Origin: JAPPHA01 sp965242975
GTDB taxonomy: Bacteria > Pseudomonadota > Alphaproteobacteria > Rhodobacterales > Rhodobacteraceae
Reading direction: 5' to 3'
DNA length: 64,000 nucleotides
Assembly: GCA_965242975.1 (NCBI GenBank)
Contig: CBDETS010000007.1
Span: 4,588,001-4,652,000, forward strand
Shown: one piece after another, positions 28,889 to 37,601 of the stretch
Layout: each line of letters begins with the position of its first letter
Position numbering within the stretch: the first letter of the stretch is position 1
Program-made: the position numbers and the translations under genes
Notes under the pieces: generated by a model
The model's input: the letters and a program-made list of their open reading frames with translations, nothing else
Told to the model about the DNA's origin: nothing
Database searches by the model: none

Positions 28889-29766
28889 GCGACGTGACCG
28901 GGTATGAACGTGGTGAGCTGCGGCTCGAGAAAGGCAAGGTCGTCATGATCCTTGAGCGCAACACCGATCGACTTGCGAAAGGCCGCCGGCCAGTCATCGC
29001 CCTGGGCCTGGAGCAGCGTGGCCGCTTCCGCCCATTCGACCGTCTCCGCGACCCCGGGCGGCTTGGCGAGCGGTTCTTCCCGCAGCCGGGTCACTGCTTC
29101 CACGACCGCACGGGCCGTGGCATGGACGACCGAACTTGCCCTGGCCATGACGATTCGGGCTTCTAGTTCCGCGTCCGGGTAGTCGATCCAGTGATAGACG
29201 CAACGCCTGCGCAGCGCTTCATGCAGGTCCCGCGTGCGATTGGACGTCAGAACGACGACGGGATTCACCGCCGCCCTGACGGTCCCGGTTTCGGGAATCG
29301 ATATCGAGAAGTCCGAGAGATACTCGAGCAGGAACGCTTCGAACTCGTGGTCCGAGCGATCGACCTCGTCGATCAGCAGGAGCGTGTCGGACGGCTCACG
29401 GAGCGATTCGAGCAGGGGCCGCGAAAGCAGGAAGTCATCCCCGTAGAGATTGACGTATTCGTCGCCTGCCTGCCGGATCGCGAGCATCTGTCGCGGGTAG
29501 TTCCATTCGTAGAGAGCCGTCGCGGCATCTATGCCCTCGAAGCACTGCAAACGGATTACCCGGCGGGACAGCGCCGCACCGATGGCTTTCGCGGCCTCGG
29601 TCTTGCCGACCCCCGGGACGCCTTCGAGCAGCAACGGTTTTCCAAGCGCGAGCGCGAGATAGGACGCGGTCGCAAGTTCGGCGCTCGCGAGGTACTGCGC
29701 AGCCGCGAGCGCCTGTCTCAGTGTTTCAGGGTCGCCGATTCCGCTGATGGAGGCGCGGACCGGCAT
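28885..29766 (-). CDS. MoxR/CoxD-type AAA+ ATPase
   Basis: Protein of 293 residues. Walker A is LLEGVPGVGKTEAAKAIG near residue 46, Walker B is DTLLLIDEVDRSD near 121, and sensor 1 is PVVVLTSNRTRDLHEALRRR. It belongs to the MoxR branch that partners with VWA proteins, here the CoxE-like product encoded directly downstream with a 4-base overlap. Known CoxD acts as a chaperone-like ATPase that installs sulfur at the Mo/Cu centre; a comparable role for the adjacent hydroxylase is inferred. The ATG at 29766 is preferred because the longer extension overlaps the molybdenum subunit region and is basic and unconserved in look. Confidence 0.88.
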   Translation of the reverse strand: MPVRASISGIGDPETLRQALAAAQYLASAELATASYLALALGKPLLLEGVPGVGKTEAAKAIGAALSRRVIRLQCFEGIDAATALYEWNYPRQMLAIRQAGDEYVNLYGDDFLLSRPLLESLREPSDTLLLIDEVDRSDHEFEAFLLEYLSDFSISIPETGTVRAAVNPVVVLTSNRTRDLHEALRRRCVYHWIDYPDAELEARIVMARASSVVHATARAVVEAVTRLREEPLAKPPGVAETVEWAEAATLLQAQGDDWPAAFRKSIGVALKDHDDLAFLEPQLTTFIPGHVA

Positions 29767-29818
29767 CAACCGCGGGCCTTCAGGATGCCACCGGTTCTGC
29801 CGTGAACACCTTTTCCGG

Positions 29819-30850
29819 TCATGCGCGGCGCCCCCTGTTCCGCGGCCTCGCGCCGCCATTTGCCCGGAGACCGCGGAGGATCCTTTCCGGTGTTATGGGA
29901 AGATGGTCGCAATGGACCCCGACCGCGTCGAAAATCGCGTTCGCAACCGCTGGCAGGACGGGATTGGCGCACATCTCGCCGGGCCCCTTGCCACCGAACG
30001 GCGCATCCTCCGCGGGGCGCTCGAGAATGGCGATGTTGTGGGTTGCCACGTCCCCCGGACCCGGCATCACGTACTCGTTGAAGTCCAGCGGAGCATTGTC
30101 GCGGGCTGGATAGTACGGTTCGGTCGTCTCGTAGAGGGCGTGCGACAACCCCATCCACGCGCCGCCGATCAGTTGCTGTTCCACCAGCCGGGGATTGAGC
30201 GCCCGGCCAACCTCGTATGCCGAATTGATTTCAAGTACCGTGACCTCGCCGGTTTCGTCGTCCACTTCAAGATCGACGACAAGGGCTGCATGGGCAAAAC
30301 AGGTCACCGGAGACATTTCCCCGGTTTCCGGATCCGCTTCCGACGGCGGCACGAGGAAGATCCCGCGGCCGGCGAGCGTTCGCCCCTGCTTGAACTGTGC
30401 CGCGATGGAGGCATCCGCCACGCTGATGGAGCGGCCCGGGGCGCCGCGCACATGGATGTTTCCTTCGCCGTCCGTCACCAGGTCCCGGGCATCGACTTCG
30501 AGTTCCTCCGAAGCCGCATCGAGGAGCTGGGTACGGGCCTCCGTCGCCGCGCGAATGACGGCATTGCCGACGCGGTGCGTACCGCGCGACGCAAAACTGC
30601 CCATGCAGTGCGGGCCGGTGTCACTGTCCGCGGTGTCCACGTAGACGTCGGAAACCGGAACTCCGAGGGTTTCCGCCGCAATCTGGCGTGTCACCGATTT
30701 CAATCCCTGCCCGAGATCGATCGAGGACAAGGACACCTTGAATTTCCCGTCCGGCGTTGAGTGAACCAGAGCCTGCGAAGGGTCTCCCCCAAGATTCATG
30801 CCGATCGGATAGTTCACGCTGGCGAAGCCGCGTCCCTTGTGAATCGCCAT
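29819..30850 (-). CDS. molybdenum hydroxylase large subunit, C-terminal part (split gene)
   Basis: Protein of 343 residues corresponding to the second half of a xanthine-dehydrogenase-family molybdopterin subunit. It includes ASVNYPIGMNLGGDP, VSLSSIDLGQGLKSVTRQIA, CMGSFASRGTHRVGNA and, near the end, the active-site glutamate region PFGGKGPGEMCANPV. The ATG at 30850 follows the stop of the N-terminal part by one base (TGAGATG) and is preceded by a perfect GGAGG seven bases upstream. This suggests a genuine separate polypeptide rather than a random break. It must associate with the N-terminal part to form an active site. Followed after 52 bp by the MoxR-type gene. Confidence 0.82.
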   Translation of the reverse strand: MAIHKGRGFASVNYPIGMNLGGDPSQALVHSTPDGKFKVSLSSIDLGQGLKSVTRQIAAETLGVPVSDVYVDTADSDTGPHCMGSFASRGTHRVGNAVIRAATEARTQLLDAASEELEVDARDLVTDGEGNIHVRGAPGRSISVADASIAAQFKQGRTLAGRGIFLVPPSEADPETGEMSPVTCFAHAALVVDLEVDDETGEVTVLEINSAYEVGRALNPRLVEQQLIGGAWMGLSHALYETTEPYYPARDNAPLDFNEYVMPGPGDVATHNIAILERPAEDAPFGGKGPGEMCANPVLPAVANAIFDAVGVHCDHLPITPERILRGLRANGGARPRNRGRRA

Positions 30851-30851
30851 C

Positions 30852-32627
30852 TCAACGCCTCCGTGTTCCGGAAAGGAAACGCGGAACACCCGGCCGCCGC
30901 ACGCCCTCGGAAAAGGGCTTTTTTGGCGGGGGCGGCGGTTGTTCCACGGGAGGAACCGTGGCAGCGGGCGCGACCGGGGCAACGGCAGGCGTGGAGACGG
31001 GCGGCGGTTGCCGGGGAACGGACGGTGCCCGGGCGGGTGGCTCGCCGGAGTCCCCCGTTGCGGGCCGGAGCTCCATGTCAGGCCGTTGCGGGGCAACAGC
31101 GGTCACTTCCTGGCCCCGTACGGTTCCGGCCGCGACCCGTCTCTTCGGTCCGGTGCCTGCAACGGGATCGAGGGGGATCCGGCCACCGCGGCGTTCGCCG
31201 ATCCGCCCGGTTTCGTCCGTCACGGTTTCGGGTATGTCCGCCCGGGGGCCGCCACCGCCCGATCGGCTCGACTGGCCCAGGATCGCCGGGTCGATCGGCC
31301 ATGCGGCCTTCTCGGCCGCAACCTGGCAACACTCGATCAGGGCCGTATTCTTTGCGGTGCGGCGGTGCGCCTTCATGTCGCCGTCGCGATAGGCGTTGAG
31401 GATCCGGAACTCGACCGGATCCATGCCGGCCGCGTCGGCCGACCTGTCCATTTGGCGTTCGATGGCGAAGTCGACACCGGTGATTCCGAACCCCCGCATC
31501 GCGGTTGCCGGTGTCCTGTTGGTGAAGACGCAATACACGTTCGCTGCCACGTTCGGAATCGTGTAGGGCCCCGGCAGGTGTCCGGTGGCCTTGACGACCG
31601 CATAGGACGAAAGGCGTGTATAGGCGCCCGAGTCGAACAAGCCCGTGAATTGCCGGGCGAGGATGCGCCCATCCCGCGCGACTCCGTCCTTGATCAGCCA
31701 GAGTTCAGCGCCGCGGGGTGCGCCGACCTGCATTTCCTCCTCCCGATCCCACATGAACTTGACCGGTTTGCCGGTCAGTATCGCGCCAAGCACCGACATC
31801 GGCTCGACAATGCTGTCGACCTTGCCGCCGAATCCTCCACCGACGGTGCCGCCAACGAAGTGGAGGCGGGAAGACTGGAGGTCCAGGAGCTTGGCCGTCG
31901 TCGCGAGGGAAAAGAACAGCGCCTGGGTTGACGTGTAGCAGGTAAACCTGTCGTTCGTTTCGGGAACGGCAATCGCACCGCAGGTTTCCATGGGAGCCTG
32001 TTCGATCGGCGACATCTGGTACCGGCCTTCGACGATGTGGTCAGCCGATGCGAATGCCGCTTCCACATCGCCGAACCTGAGTTTCTGGTGATCGAATTTC
32101 TCGTAGTAGTCAAAGGTGTTGCCGGGAAAGGTATCGTTGACAACCGGCGCATCCGGCTGCAGTGCCTGCTCCACGTCCAGAACATGCGGAAGCGTCTCCC
32201 AGTCGACCCTGACGGCACGCACGGCCTTGCGGGCAATTCGGTCGCTGTCCGCGATGACGGCGAGTACCGGTTCCCCCTTGTACGCCACTTTCGTCGGCGC
32301 CAGCAGGGGTTCGTCGTCCTTGCCGAACCCGATCAGCGACAGCAGCGTGTTGAGGTTTTTCGGGACATCGCCGGGCCGCACGATTTTCCTGACACCCGCG
32401 ATGCGTTCGGCAGCGGATGTGTCGATCGATCGGATCCGGGCGTGGTGGTGCGGTGAACGCACGCACCGCATGTGCAGGAGTCCCTCGAAGAGATGGTCGT
32501 CGTAATACACCGACCGGCCCGTGACGTGGCCGAGAATGTCCTGCCTGATCGTCGGTTGTCCGATTTCCTGCAGGTCGTCATCCCGCTCATCCGCAAACAG
32601 GTCCTTGCGGAATTCGACGGTCGTCAT
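30852..32627 (-). CDS. molybdenum hydroxylase large subunit, N-terminal part with Pro-rich tail
   Basis: Protein of 591 residues. Residues about 25-440 are the first half of a xanthine-dehydrogenase-type subunit: the a/b hammerhead with VYYDDHLFEGLLHMRCVRSP, the molybdopterin-contacting GGTVGGGFGGKVD, and TAMRGFGITGVDFAIERQ. From about residue 450 the sequence becomes a low-complexity tail rich in Pro, Arg and Ala (for example PPPVSTPAVAPVAPAATVPP), ending in GTRRR. Family members continue directly into the region encoded here by the next gene. The ATG at 32627 overlaps the stop of the iron-sulfur subunit. Likely substrate: a ring nitrogen heterocycle or similar, by inference. Confidence 0.82.
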   Translation of the reverse strand: MTTVEFRKDLFADERDDDLQEIGQPTIRQDILGHVTGRSVYYDDHLFEGLLHMRCVRSPHHHARIRSIDTSAAERIAGVRKIVRPGDVPKNLNTLLSLIGFGKDDEPLLAPTKVAYKGEPVLAVIADSDRIARKAVRAVRVDWETLPHVLDVEQALQPDAPVVNDTFPGNTFDYYEKFDHQKLRFGDVEAAFASADHIVEGRYQMSPIEQAPMETCGAIAVPETNDRFTCYTSTQALFFSLATTAKLLDLQSSRLHFVGGTVGGGFGGKVDSIVEPMSVLGAILTGKPVKFMWDREEEMQVGAPRGAELWLIKDGVARDGRILARQFTGLFDSGAYTRLSSYAVVKATGHLPGPYTIPNVAANVYCVFTNRTPATAMRGFGITGVDFAIERQMDRSADAAGMDPVEFRILNAYRDGDMKAHRRTAKNTALIECCQVAAEKAAWPIDPAILGQSSRSGGGGPRADIPETVTDETGRIGERRGGRIPLDPVAGTGPKRRVAAGTVRGQEVTAVAPQRPDMELRPATGDSGEPPARAPSVPRQPPPVSTPAVAPVAPAATVPPVEQPPPPPKKPFSEGVRRPGVPRFLSGTRRR

Positions 32628-33109
32628 TGTCGCTCCCCTTTCCGCATTGTTTCGGCCGCAATCATGATCGCATCGATGATCGGCTCGTAACCCGTGCAAC
32701 GGCAGAGATTTCCCGAAATCGCATCGACGACCTCGTCCCTGTCCGGATTTGGCGTCTGCTCGAGCAGTGCCTTCGCCGCCATGAGCATTCCCGGAGTGCA
32801 ATAACCGCATTGCGCCGCGAAATGTTCCATGAACGTGCGCTGCAACGGATGGAGTTCCGGCCCGTTGGCCAGGCCGGCCGTGGTTTCCACGTTCCGGCCG
32901 CTAACGGACTCCGCGAGTGTCAGGCACGCGAGATGAGGCTTTCCGTCAACCAGGACCGTGCACGTGCCGCACGTTCCCTGGCCACAGCCGTATTTCGGCG
33001 ACAGGTCACCGAGTCCCCGGCGCAACAAATCGAGCAGGTTGGCGCCGCCATCGGCGAATGCCGCCACCTCCGAGCCATTCAGGCGAAAGGATACGGGAGT
33101 CCTTGCCAA
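32624..33109 (-). CDS. [2Fe-2S] subunit of the molybdenum hydroxylase (CoxS-like)
   Basis: Protein of 161 residues with two iron-sulfur cluster motifs: plant-type ferredoxin cysteines in GCGQGTCGTCTVLVDG and the C-terminal pair in CGYCTPGML with NLCRCTGYEPI. It moves electrons between molybdopterin and FAD. The start is the TTG at 33109, because a GGAGG lies seven bases before it and the conserved domain starts within ten residues; an in-frame ATG further up would overlap the FAD-subunit gene by about 95 bases. The stop overlaps the large-subunit start (ATGA). Confidence 0.9.
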   Translation of the reverse strand: MARTPVSFRLNGSEVAAFADGGANLLDLLRRGLGDLSPKYGCGQGTCGTCTVLVDGKPHLACLTLAESVSGRNVETTAGLANGPELHPLQRTFMEHFAAQCGYCTPGMLMAAKALLEQTPNPDRDEVVDAISGNLCRCTGYEPIIDAIMIAAETMRKGERQ

Positions 33110-33113
33110 GTCC

Positions 33114-33914
33114 CTACCTCCCGTCCAGGAGCAGCCGACCCAGGTGGACGCCGGCCACTTCCCTGCGGTACCATGCGCTTGCCAGGGCATCATCTGCCGG
33201 AGACAGGTCACGGGACACCGCGTCCACGGCGCGGGAAATCACCGCAGGGTCGAGACGTTCACCTTCGAGAATCGATTCGACGCTCCTGGCACGCACCGGG
33301 ACCGGTCCCATGGCGCCGAACGCGACCCGCGCGCCGGCGACCCGACCGAGCCGAAGCGGCAGGCGGGCAGCAATGGACAGCACGGCGACGCCTTTCGGCC
33401 TGACCCGGGAAACCTTCGCGTACCGGCACTCCTGGCTGCCGGGGCGGCGAAACGCGAGTGAATCCACGAGGCCGTGACGGGAATCCCTTTGCGCGAAGAA
33501 TTCGTCGATGGGGACGCTCGCCCCGTTCGCAAACATCACCCGCGCGTCGAGCGCCAGCAGAACGGTCGCGAAGTCGCCGAAGGGTGGCGGCGCGAACAGG
33601 TTTCCGCCGACACTGGCCGCGTTGCGAATGGCGGGGCCGCCGATCGAACGCGCAACCGGTGCGAGAAACTCGAGGGCGGGCGAATCGAGTATGTCCGCCA
33701 TGGTGACGCCGGCACCGAGTTCGATCATGTCCCCTTCCGACCGGATTCGGCGCAGCCGGGGGTCCGTTGTCCGCACGACGCGGTCGAAACCATCGCTCCC
33801 GTGGTTCACGGAGCGCATGACGAGTGTTCCACCGCCCATGTACCGGCTTCGCACGGTCATGGCGCGTTCGGCTTCGGCGATCGAATCGAACGTATCCACC
33901 TGGAGCTGACTCAT
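33114..33914 (-). CDS. FAD-binding subunit of the molybdenum hydroxylase (CoxM-like)
   Basis: Protein of 266 residues. FAD-binding motifs are YMGGGTLVMRSV near residue 25 and GGPAIRNAASVGGNLFAPPP near 91, as in the vanillyl-alcohol-oxidase-type FAD domain of CoxM/CutM. The C-terminal CO-dehydrogenase flavoprotein domain follows. Together with the 2Fe-2S and Mo subunits it completes the enzyme and passes electrons to an acceptor. The start overlaps the SRPBCC gene stop (ATGA). Slightly shorter than typical (about 280-290). Confidence 0.88.
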   Translation of the reverse strand: MSQLQVDTFDSIAEAERAMTVRSRYMGGGTLVMRSVNHGSDGFDRVVRTTDPRLRRIRSEGDMIELGAGVTMADILDSPALEFLAPVARSIGGPAIRNAASVGGNLFAPPPFGDFATVLLALDARVMFANGASVPIDEFFAQRDSRHGLVDSLAFRRPGSQECRYAKVSRVRPKGVAVLSIAARLPLRLGRVAGARVAFGAMGPVPVRARSVESILEGERLDPAVISRAVDAVSRDLSPADDALASAWYRREVAGVHLGRLLLDGR

Positions 33915-34354
33915 CCGTCCAGACCCATGTGCGCCCTGACCGCATCGAAACCGGCCTGGTAAATCTGTTCACCGACCATTTCGGCCAGTGAGTCTTCCTG
34001 ACCCCGGGGCGTGTCGAACCGACTTTCCCACTCCCAGAAGGTCATGTCGCCATCCGTGACGGGCACCAGCCGCACATGCGCGACGTAGTTGAAGAGCGGA
34101 ACGGGCGTGTCGAGCAGGCAGTAGCTGAACGACTGCTCCAGGTCCGAGAGAGTCAAAAGTTGCTCACGCAACTCGGAGCCGTCCTCCAGCCGGAAACGGC
34201 GAATACAGCCGACCTCATCGGAATCCCGGCGGCGTTCGACATGACTCTCCGAAACGGCCGGGTGCCAGCGGTCGTGCCCGTTGAAATCCCTGAGGACATC
34301 CCAGACCGAATCGACGGGCGCCGGCAGGACCGTGCTTCTGACGACCTTGACCAC
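33911..34354 (-). CDS. SRPBCC-fold protein (START/CoxG-like), copy 1
   Basis: Protein of 147 residues of the SRPBCC superfamily, with a helix-grip cavity for a hydrophobic ligand. The typical opening VLPAPVDSVWDVLRDFNGHD and the middle FWEWESRFDTPRGQED are visible. CoxG-like members of this fold are encoded in CO-dehydrogenase-type clusters. It is a clear paralog of the protein encoded directly upstream: shared pieces include RDFNG, the WHP followed by SRIE/SHVE, and VGCIR with FRL. Overlap with the FAD subunit shows it is part of the same transcript. The ligand is unknown. Confidence 0.82.
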   Translation of the reverse strand: MVKVVRSTVLPAPVDSVWDVLRDFNGHDRWHPAVSESHVERRRDSDEVGCIRRFRLEDGSELREQLLTLSDLEQSFSYCLLDTPVPLFNYVAHVRLVPVTDGDMTFWEWESRFDTPRGQEDSLAEMVGEQIYQAGFDAVRAHMGLDG

Positions 34355-34366
34355 TGTCAGATCTCC

Positions 34367-34804
34367 CTAGCCACTGAAGCGCCGTTTGAGTGCATCGAAC
34401 CCGGCCTGGAAAACGTCTCCACCGATCGTGCCGACGAGGTCGCTTTCCTTGTCGGCGTCACATTCGAACTCGGCCGACCATTCGCCAAAACAGCGGTCCT
34501 TGTCCGTCACGGGAGTCAGGCGAAGCGTTGCAACATAGTTCTCGAGCGGCATCGGACTCTCGAGAATCGTGTAGGTGCAGAACATGTCGTAGTCCGACAG
34601 TCCCAGGAGGCGCTCGCGGATCAGGTCGCCGTTTTGGAGGCGAAAGTTGCGAATACATCCAACCTTGTCGGCAGGGAGGGCGTCTTCGATCCGGCTCTCA
34701 CGAATGAGGGGATGCCATTTCGGCAGACCGTTGAAGTCGCGAATCCGCTCCCAAACGCCGGAGGCAGGCGCATCGATCACCGAAGATACGTAAACCCGGG
34801 CCAT
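34367..34804 (-). CDS. SRPBCC-fold protein (START/CoxG-like), copy 2
   Basis: Protein of 145 residues, paralogous to copy 1, from which it is separated by 12 bp. The opening reads VIDAPASGVWERIRDFNGLP, then KVGCIRNFRLQNGDLIRERL, and the rear CFGEWSAEFECDAD. Tandem duplication followed by divergence is the simple explanation, and the two may form a heterodimer or bind successive intermediates. It starts one base after the stop of the flotillin-like gene, so translation is coupled. Confidence 0.82.
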   Translation of the reverse strand: MARVYVSSVIDAPASGVWERIRDFNGLPKWHPLIRESRIEDALPADKVGCIRNFRLQNGDLIRERLLGLSDYDMFCTYTILESPMPLENYVATLRLTPVTDKDRCFGEWSAEFECDADKESDLVGTIGGDVFQAGFDALKRRFSG

Positions 34805-34805
34805 T

Positions 34806-37601
34806 TCATCGATCCTCCCTGCCGCCTTCCTGGACGCCTGTCTCCTCGTCCCCGCCGTCTTCCGGCCCGGAGCCCTCCTGCTCGCCCGAGTGGCGGAGTG
34901 CGGTCTGTACGCGGCTCAGGTCGGATGCCTCCCGCAACAGGCTGGTCTGGCGGGCCAGGCTGGATCCATCAATGCCTATGTCGGACAACAGGCTGTCGAT
35001 CATGGGGCCCTGAACCCTGTAGCGCAGTGCCGAATTGATAACCTCGTCGGTGGGGCTTGAAGCCTGCCCGCCTGCGCCGCCGTCCACGCCTTTTGCACCG
35101 TCCCCGCCAAGCTGCACGATCTTGATGTCGTTGATCTTCTCGAGCGGTTTCGCGGATGCGGCCACGATGCCTTCGACATATTCGAGCATCTTGCGCTTGA
35201 ACAGGGACCGCCGCGCTCCGTCGGTCAGAATGTTCTCGGCCTCGTTGATGAGCCGCTGCGCTTCGGCTTCGACGGCGGCACGCACGCGTTCGGCCTCGGC
35301 GGCGATCCGGACTTCCGTAGCGGACTTCTCGGCAATGACGACGTCGATCGACTTTCTTCGGCTGGCTTCTTCGGTCGCCTGCGCGGTCAGCACCTTTTCC
35401 GCCGCTTCGGCCGCGCGGGCACGGGCCTGATCCGCCTCGATGGCAGCGGCACTTTCCTCGAGCGACTTCTCGTAAAGCGAGATAGCCTTCGCCATGGCGG
35501 CTTCCTCGACCAGCTTCTCCCGCTCGATCTCCAGTTTCCGGCGCTCGGTCTCATGGCCGATCCTGATGTCGTCGAGGCCGCGTTCCGAGTCGATTCTTGC
35601 CCGTTCCACCAGTTCCTGGCTGGCGATCTCAGCCGCTCGTATGGCCTGTACCCGCTCAACCTCCAGCTGCTCCAGCGCCTTCCGGCGGGCGAGCTTCGTT
35701 GATTCGAGCTCCTGCTCCGCGCGGACCCGTTCGACATCGACCGCCTTGTCCTTGCCGACTCGTGCGGCCTCCACGTCCCTGTCGGCCGCGATCTGTGCGG
35801 CATCGATGGAACGGTTCCGGGAGATCTCGAGGTTCCGGATGTCCTCGTCCCGGGAAATTTTCTCCCGTGCGGTTTTCGCTTCGATTTCGATACGCTGTTT
35901 TTCGACCTTTCGCCGTGACGCGATTTCAGCCGCCTCGATCTCTTCGTTCCGCTCGATTTCGCGTGCGCGGATTGCCAGGTCCCGCGTGATCTCGGCTGCG
36001 CGCACATGTTCCTCTTCCTGGATTCGCGCTTCGGAAATGGTCTCGCCGGCGGCGATGTCCGCGACCTCAACTGCCCGTTTGCGTTCGATTTCGCGTTCGC
36101 GAATCTCCTGCTCCTGGGCGATACGGTTCTCGGCGATCTTTTTTTCCTTGGCGATCTGAGCCGCTTCCACGGATTCCGCTTTCGCGATCTCGGCGGTCTC
36201 GATTGCCCTGGTTTTTTCAAGGTCGCGGGCTTTCGTGACCTCCTCCTGCTCGATGCGTTCGATGGTGATCGCCTGTTCCTGGGCAATCCGGGCCATTTCG
36301 AGCGCTTCGCGCGAGGCGATCTGGGCGGCTTCGACGGCTTGCTGCGACGATATCTCCGCCTCTTCCACCGATGTCTGCCGGGCAATTTCCAGTTTCCGTG
36401 TTTCGCGTTCCGAGCGAATTCGTTCGGCGGCGACGTTCTTTTCCTGCTCGAGCCGGAGCTTTTCGGCCTCCTCGCGCGAGGCGATTTCTGCCCGTTCCAC
36501 GGCAAGGTTGCGCGCGACTTCCTTTTCGCGTGTTTTCTGTTCCAGCGCTATCCGTGCTTCGGCGACGGTCCACTCCTGGTCGAACCGGGCCTTCTCAACG
36601 CTGACCCGGGTCTCGATTTCGGCCTCGTCAACGACTTTCTTGCTCTCGATTTCCTGCTGGCGAATTTCCTTTTCGGAATCGATCCGGGCCCGCGAGATCT
36701 TGTGTTCATTGGTAATTCTCGCGGTTTCGATCGATTCCCGTGACAGAAGCACCGCCTGTTCCGCTTCCTTTTCCCTTTCGGAACGTTCGCCCGCAAGGTC
36801 GGCACGCTGCCTGGCGCGCCGGAACTCGATTTCCCGTTCCTGATCAAGCCGGGCTGACTCCGAGAGTCTTTCAATTTCGAGAGATTGCCGTTCGGCTTCG
36901 AGGTTGCGTTCACGAATGCGTATCATCGTTTCCTGCTCGATGTCGTTACGCAATCTCCGGCGATCTTCGATGGCCTGGATGACGGCGGTCAAGCCTTCGG
37001 CATCGAAGGTGTTGGACGGGTTGAAATACTCGATATTGGTTTGGTCGATGTCCGTGATCGATACGCTTTCGAGTTCCAGTCCGTTCTTGTCGAGGCCGGT
37101 CTGCGCTTCATCGAGTACCCTGGCTACGTAGATTTCGCGGTTCTCGTGCAACTCCTCCATGGTCATGCCTGACGCCACGGTCCTGAGGGCCGATACGAAC
37201 TTGCCCTCGAGCAGGGCATGGATCCGCTCCGGCTCGAGGGTGCGGCGGCCAAGCGTGGACGCGGCGAGGCTGACGGACTCCCGGGTCTGGCGGACGCGAA
37301 CATAGAATTCGGCATCGACATCGATGCGCATCCGGTTCTTCGCGATCAATGCGTCTTCGCGCTTTCGCGACACCGAGAGCTGCAACGAGTTCATGTTGAC
37401 CGGTGTGATGTCGTGAATGATCGGCCAAACGAATGCACCGCCGTCGATCACCACTTTCTCGCCAAGGAAGCCCGTGCGCACGAACGACACTTCCTTGGTC
37501 GAACGCCGGTACAGCCAGTTCATCACCCAGTACAGGATGAAGATGACAATGACTGCAAAAACCAGCCACAGAATCAGTTGTCCAATCAATTCTCCCGTCA
37601 T
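34806..37601 (-). CDS. flotillin-like SPFH protein with very long coiled coil
   Basis: Protein of 931 residues. A single N-terminal membrane segment (about 8-30, LWLVFAVIVIFILYWVMNWL) is followed by an SPFH/band-7 domain to about 230. Then comes a coiled coil of almost 600 residues made of imperfect heptads rich in Glu, Arg, Ala and Ile, such as AAEIASREALEMARIAQEQA. A short folded tail follows (NDIKIVQLGGDG, then YRVQGPMIDSLL) and an acidic end. Flotillins are usually 450-700 residues, so the coil is expanded. It probably anchors a membrane scaffold. Its place between the PEP-hydrolase-like gene (ATGA overlap) and CoxG-like genes ties it to the pathway. The ATG at 37601 has GGGGGAA upstream. 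Confidence 0.85.
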   Translation of the reverse strand: MTGELIGQLILWLVFAVIVIFILYWVMNWLYRRSTKEVSFVRTGFLGEKVVIDGGAFVWPIIHDITPVNMNSLQLSVSRKREDALIAKNRMRIDVDAEFYVRVRQTRESVSLAASTLGRRTLEPERIHALLEGKFVSALRTVASGMTMEELHENREIYVARVLDEAQTGLDKNGLELESVSITDIDQTNIEYFNPSNTFDAEGLTAVIQAIEDRRRLRNDIEQETMIRIRERNLEAERQSLEIERLSESARLDQEREIEFRRARQRADLAGERSEREKEAEQAVLLSRESIETARITNEHKISRARIDSEKEIRQQEIESKKVVDEAEIETRVSVEKARFDQEWTVAEARIALEQKTREKEVARNLAVERAEIASREEAEKLRLEQEKNVAAERIRSERETRKLEIARQTSVEEAEISSQQAVEAAQIASREALEMARIAQEQAITIERIEQEEVTKARDLEKTRAIETAEIAKAESVEAAQIAKEKKIAENRIAQEQEIREREIERKRAVEVADIAAGETISEARIQEEEHVRAAEITRDLAIRAREIERNEEIEAAEIASRRKVEKQRIEIEAKTAREKISRDEDIRNLEISRNRSIDAAQIAADRDVEAARVGKDKAVDVERVRAEQELESTKLARRKALEQLEVERVQAIRAAEIASQELVERARIDSERGLDDIRIGHETERRKLEIEREKLVEEAAMAKAISLYEKSLEESAAAIEADQARARAAEAAEKVLTAQATEEASRRKSIDVVIAEKSATEVRIAAEAERVRAAVEAEAQRLINEAENILTDGARRSLFKRKMLEYVEGIVAASAKPLEKINDIKIVQLGGDGAKGVDGGAGGQASSPTDEVINSALRYRVQGPMIDSLLSDIGIDGSSLARQTSLLREASDLSRVQTALRHSGEQEGSGPEDGGDEETGVQEGGREDR

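Noticed and set aside
30905..30930. A AAAAAG slippery site as a programmed -1 frameshift in the Mo subunit
   Set aside because: The continuing frame is +1, not -1, and the second part has its own GGAGG and ATG, so programmed -1 slippage does not fit.
35387..36505. Minus-strand frame of 372 codons inside the flotillin-like gene
   Set aside because: A shifted-frame shadow of the repetitive coiled coil, rich in Arg, Ser and Pro, without a start signal.
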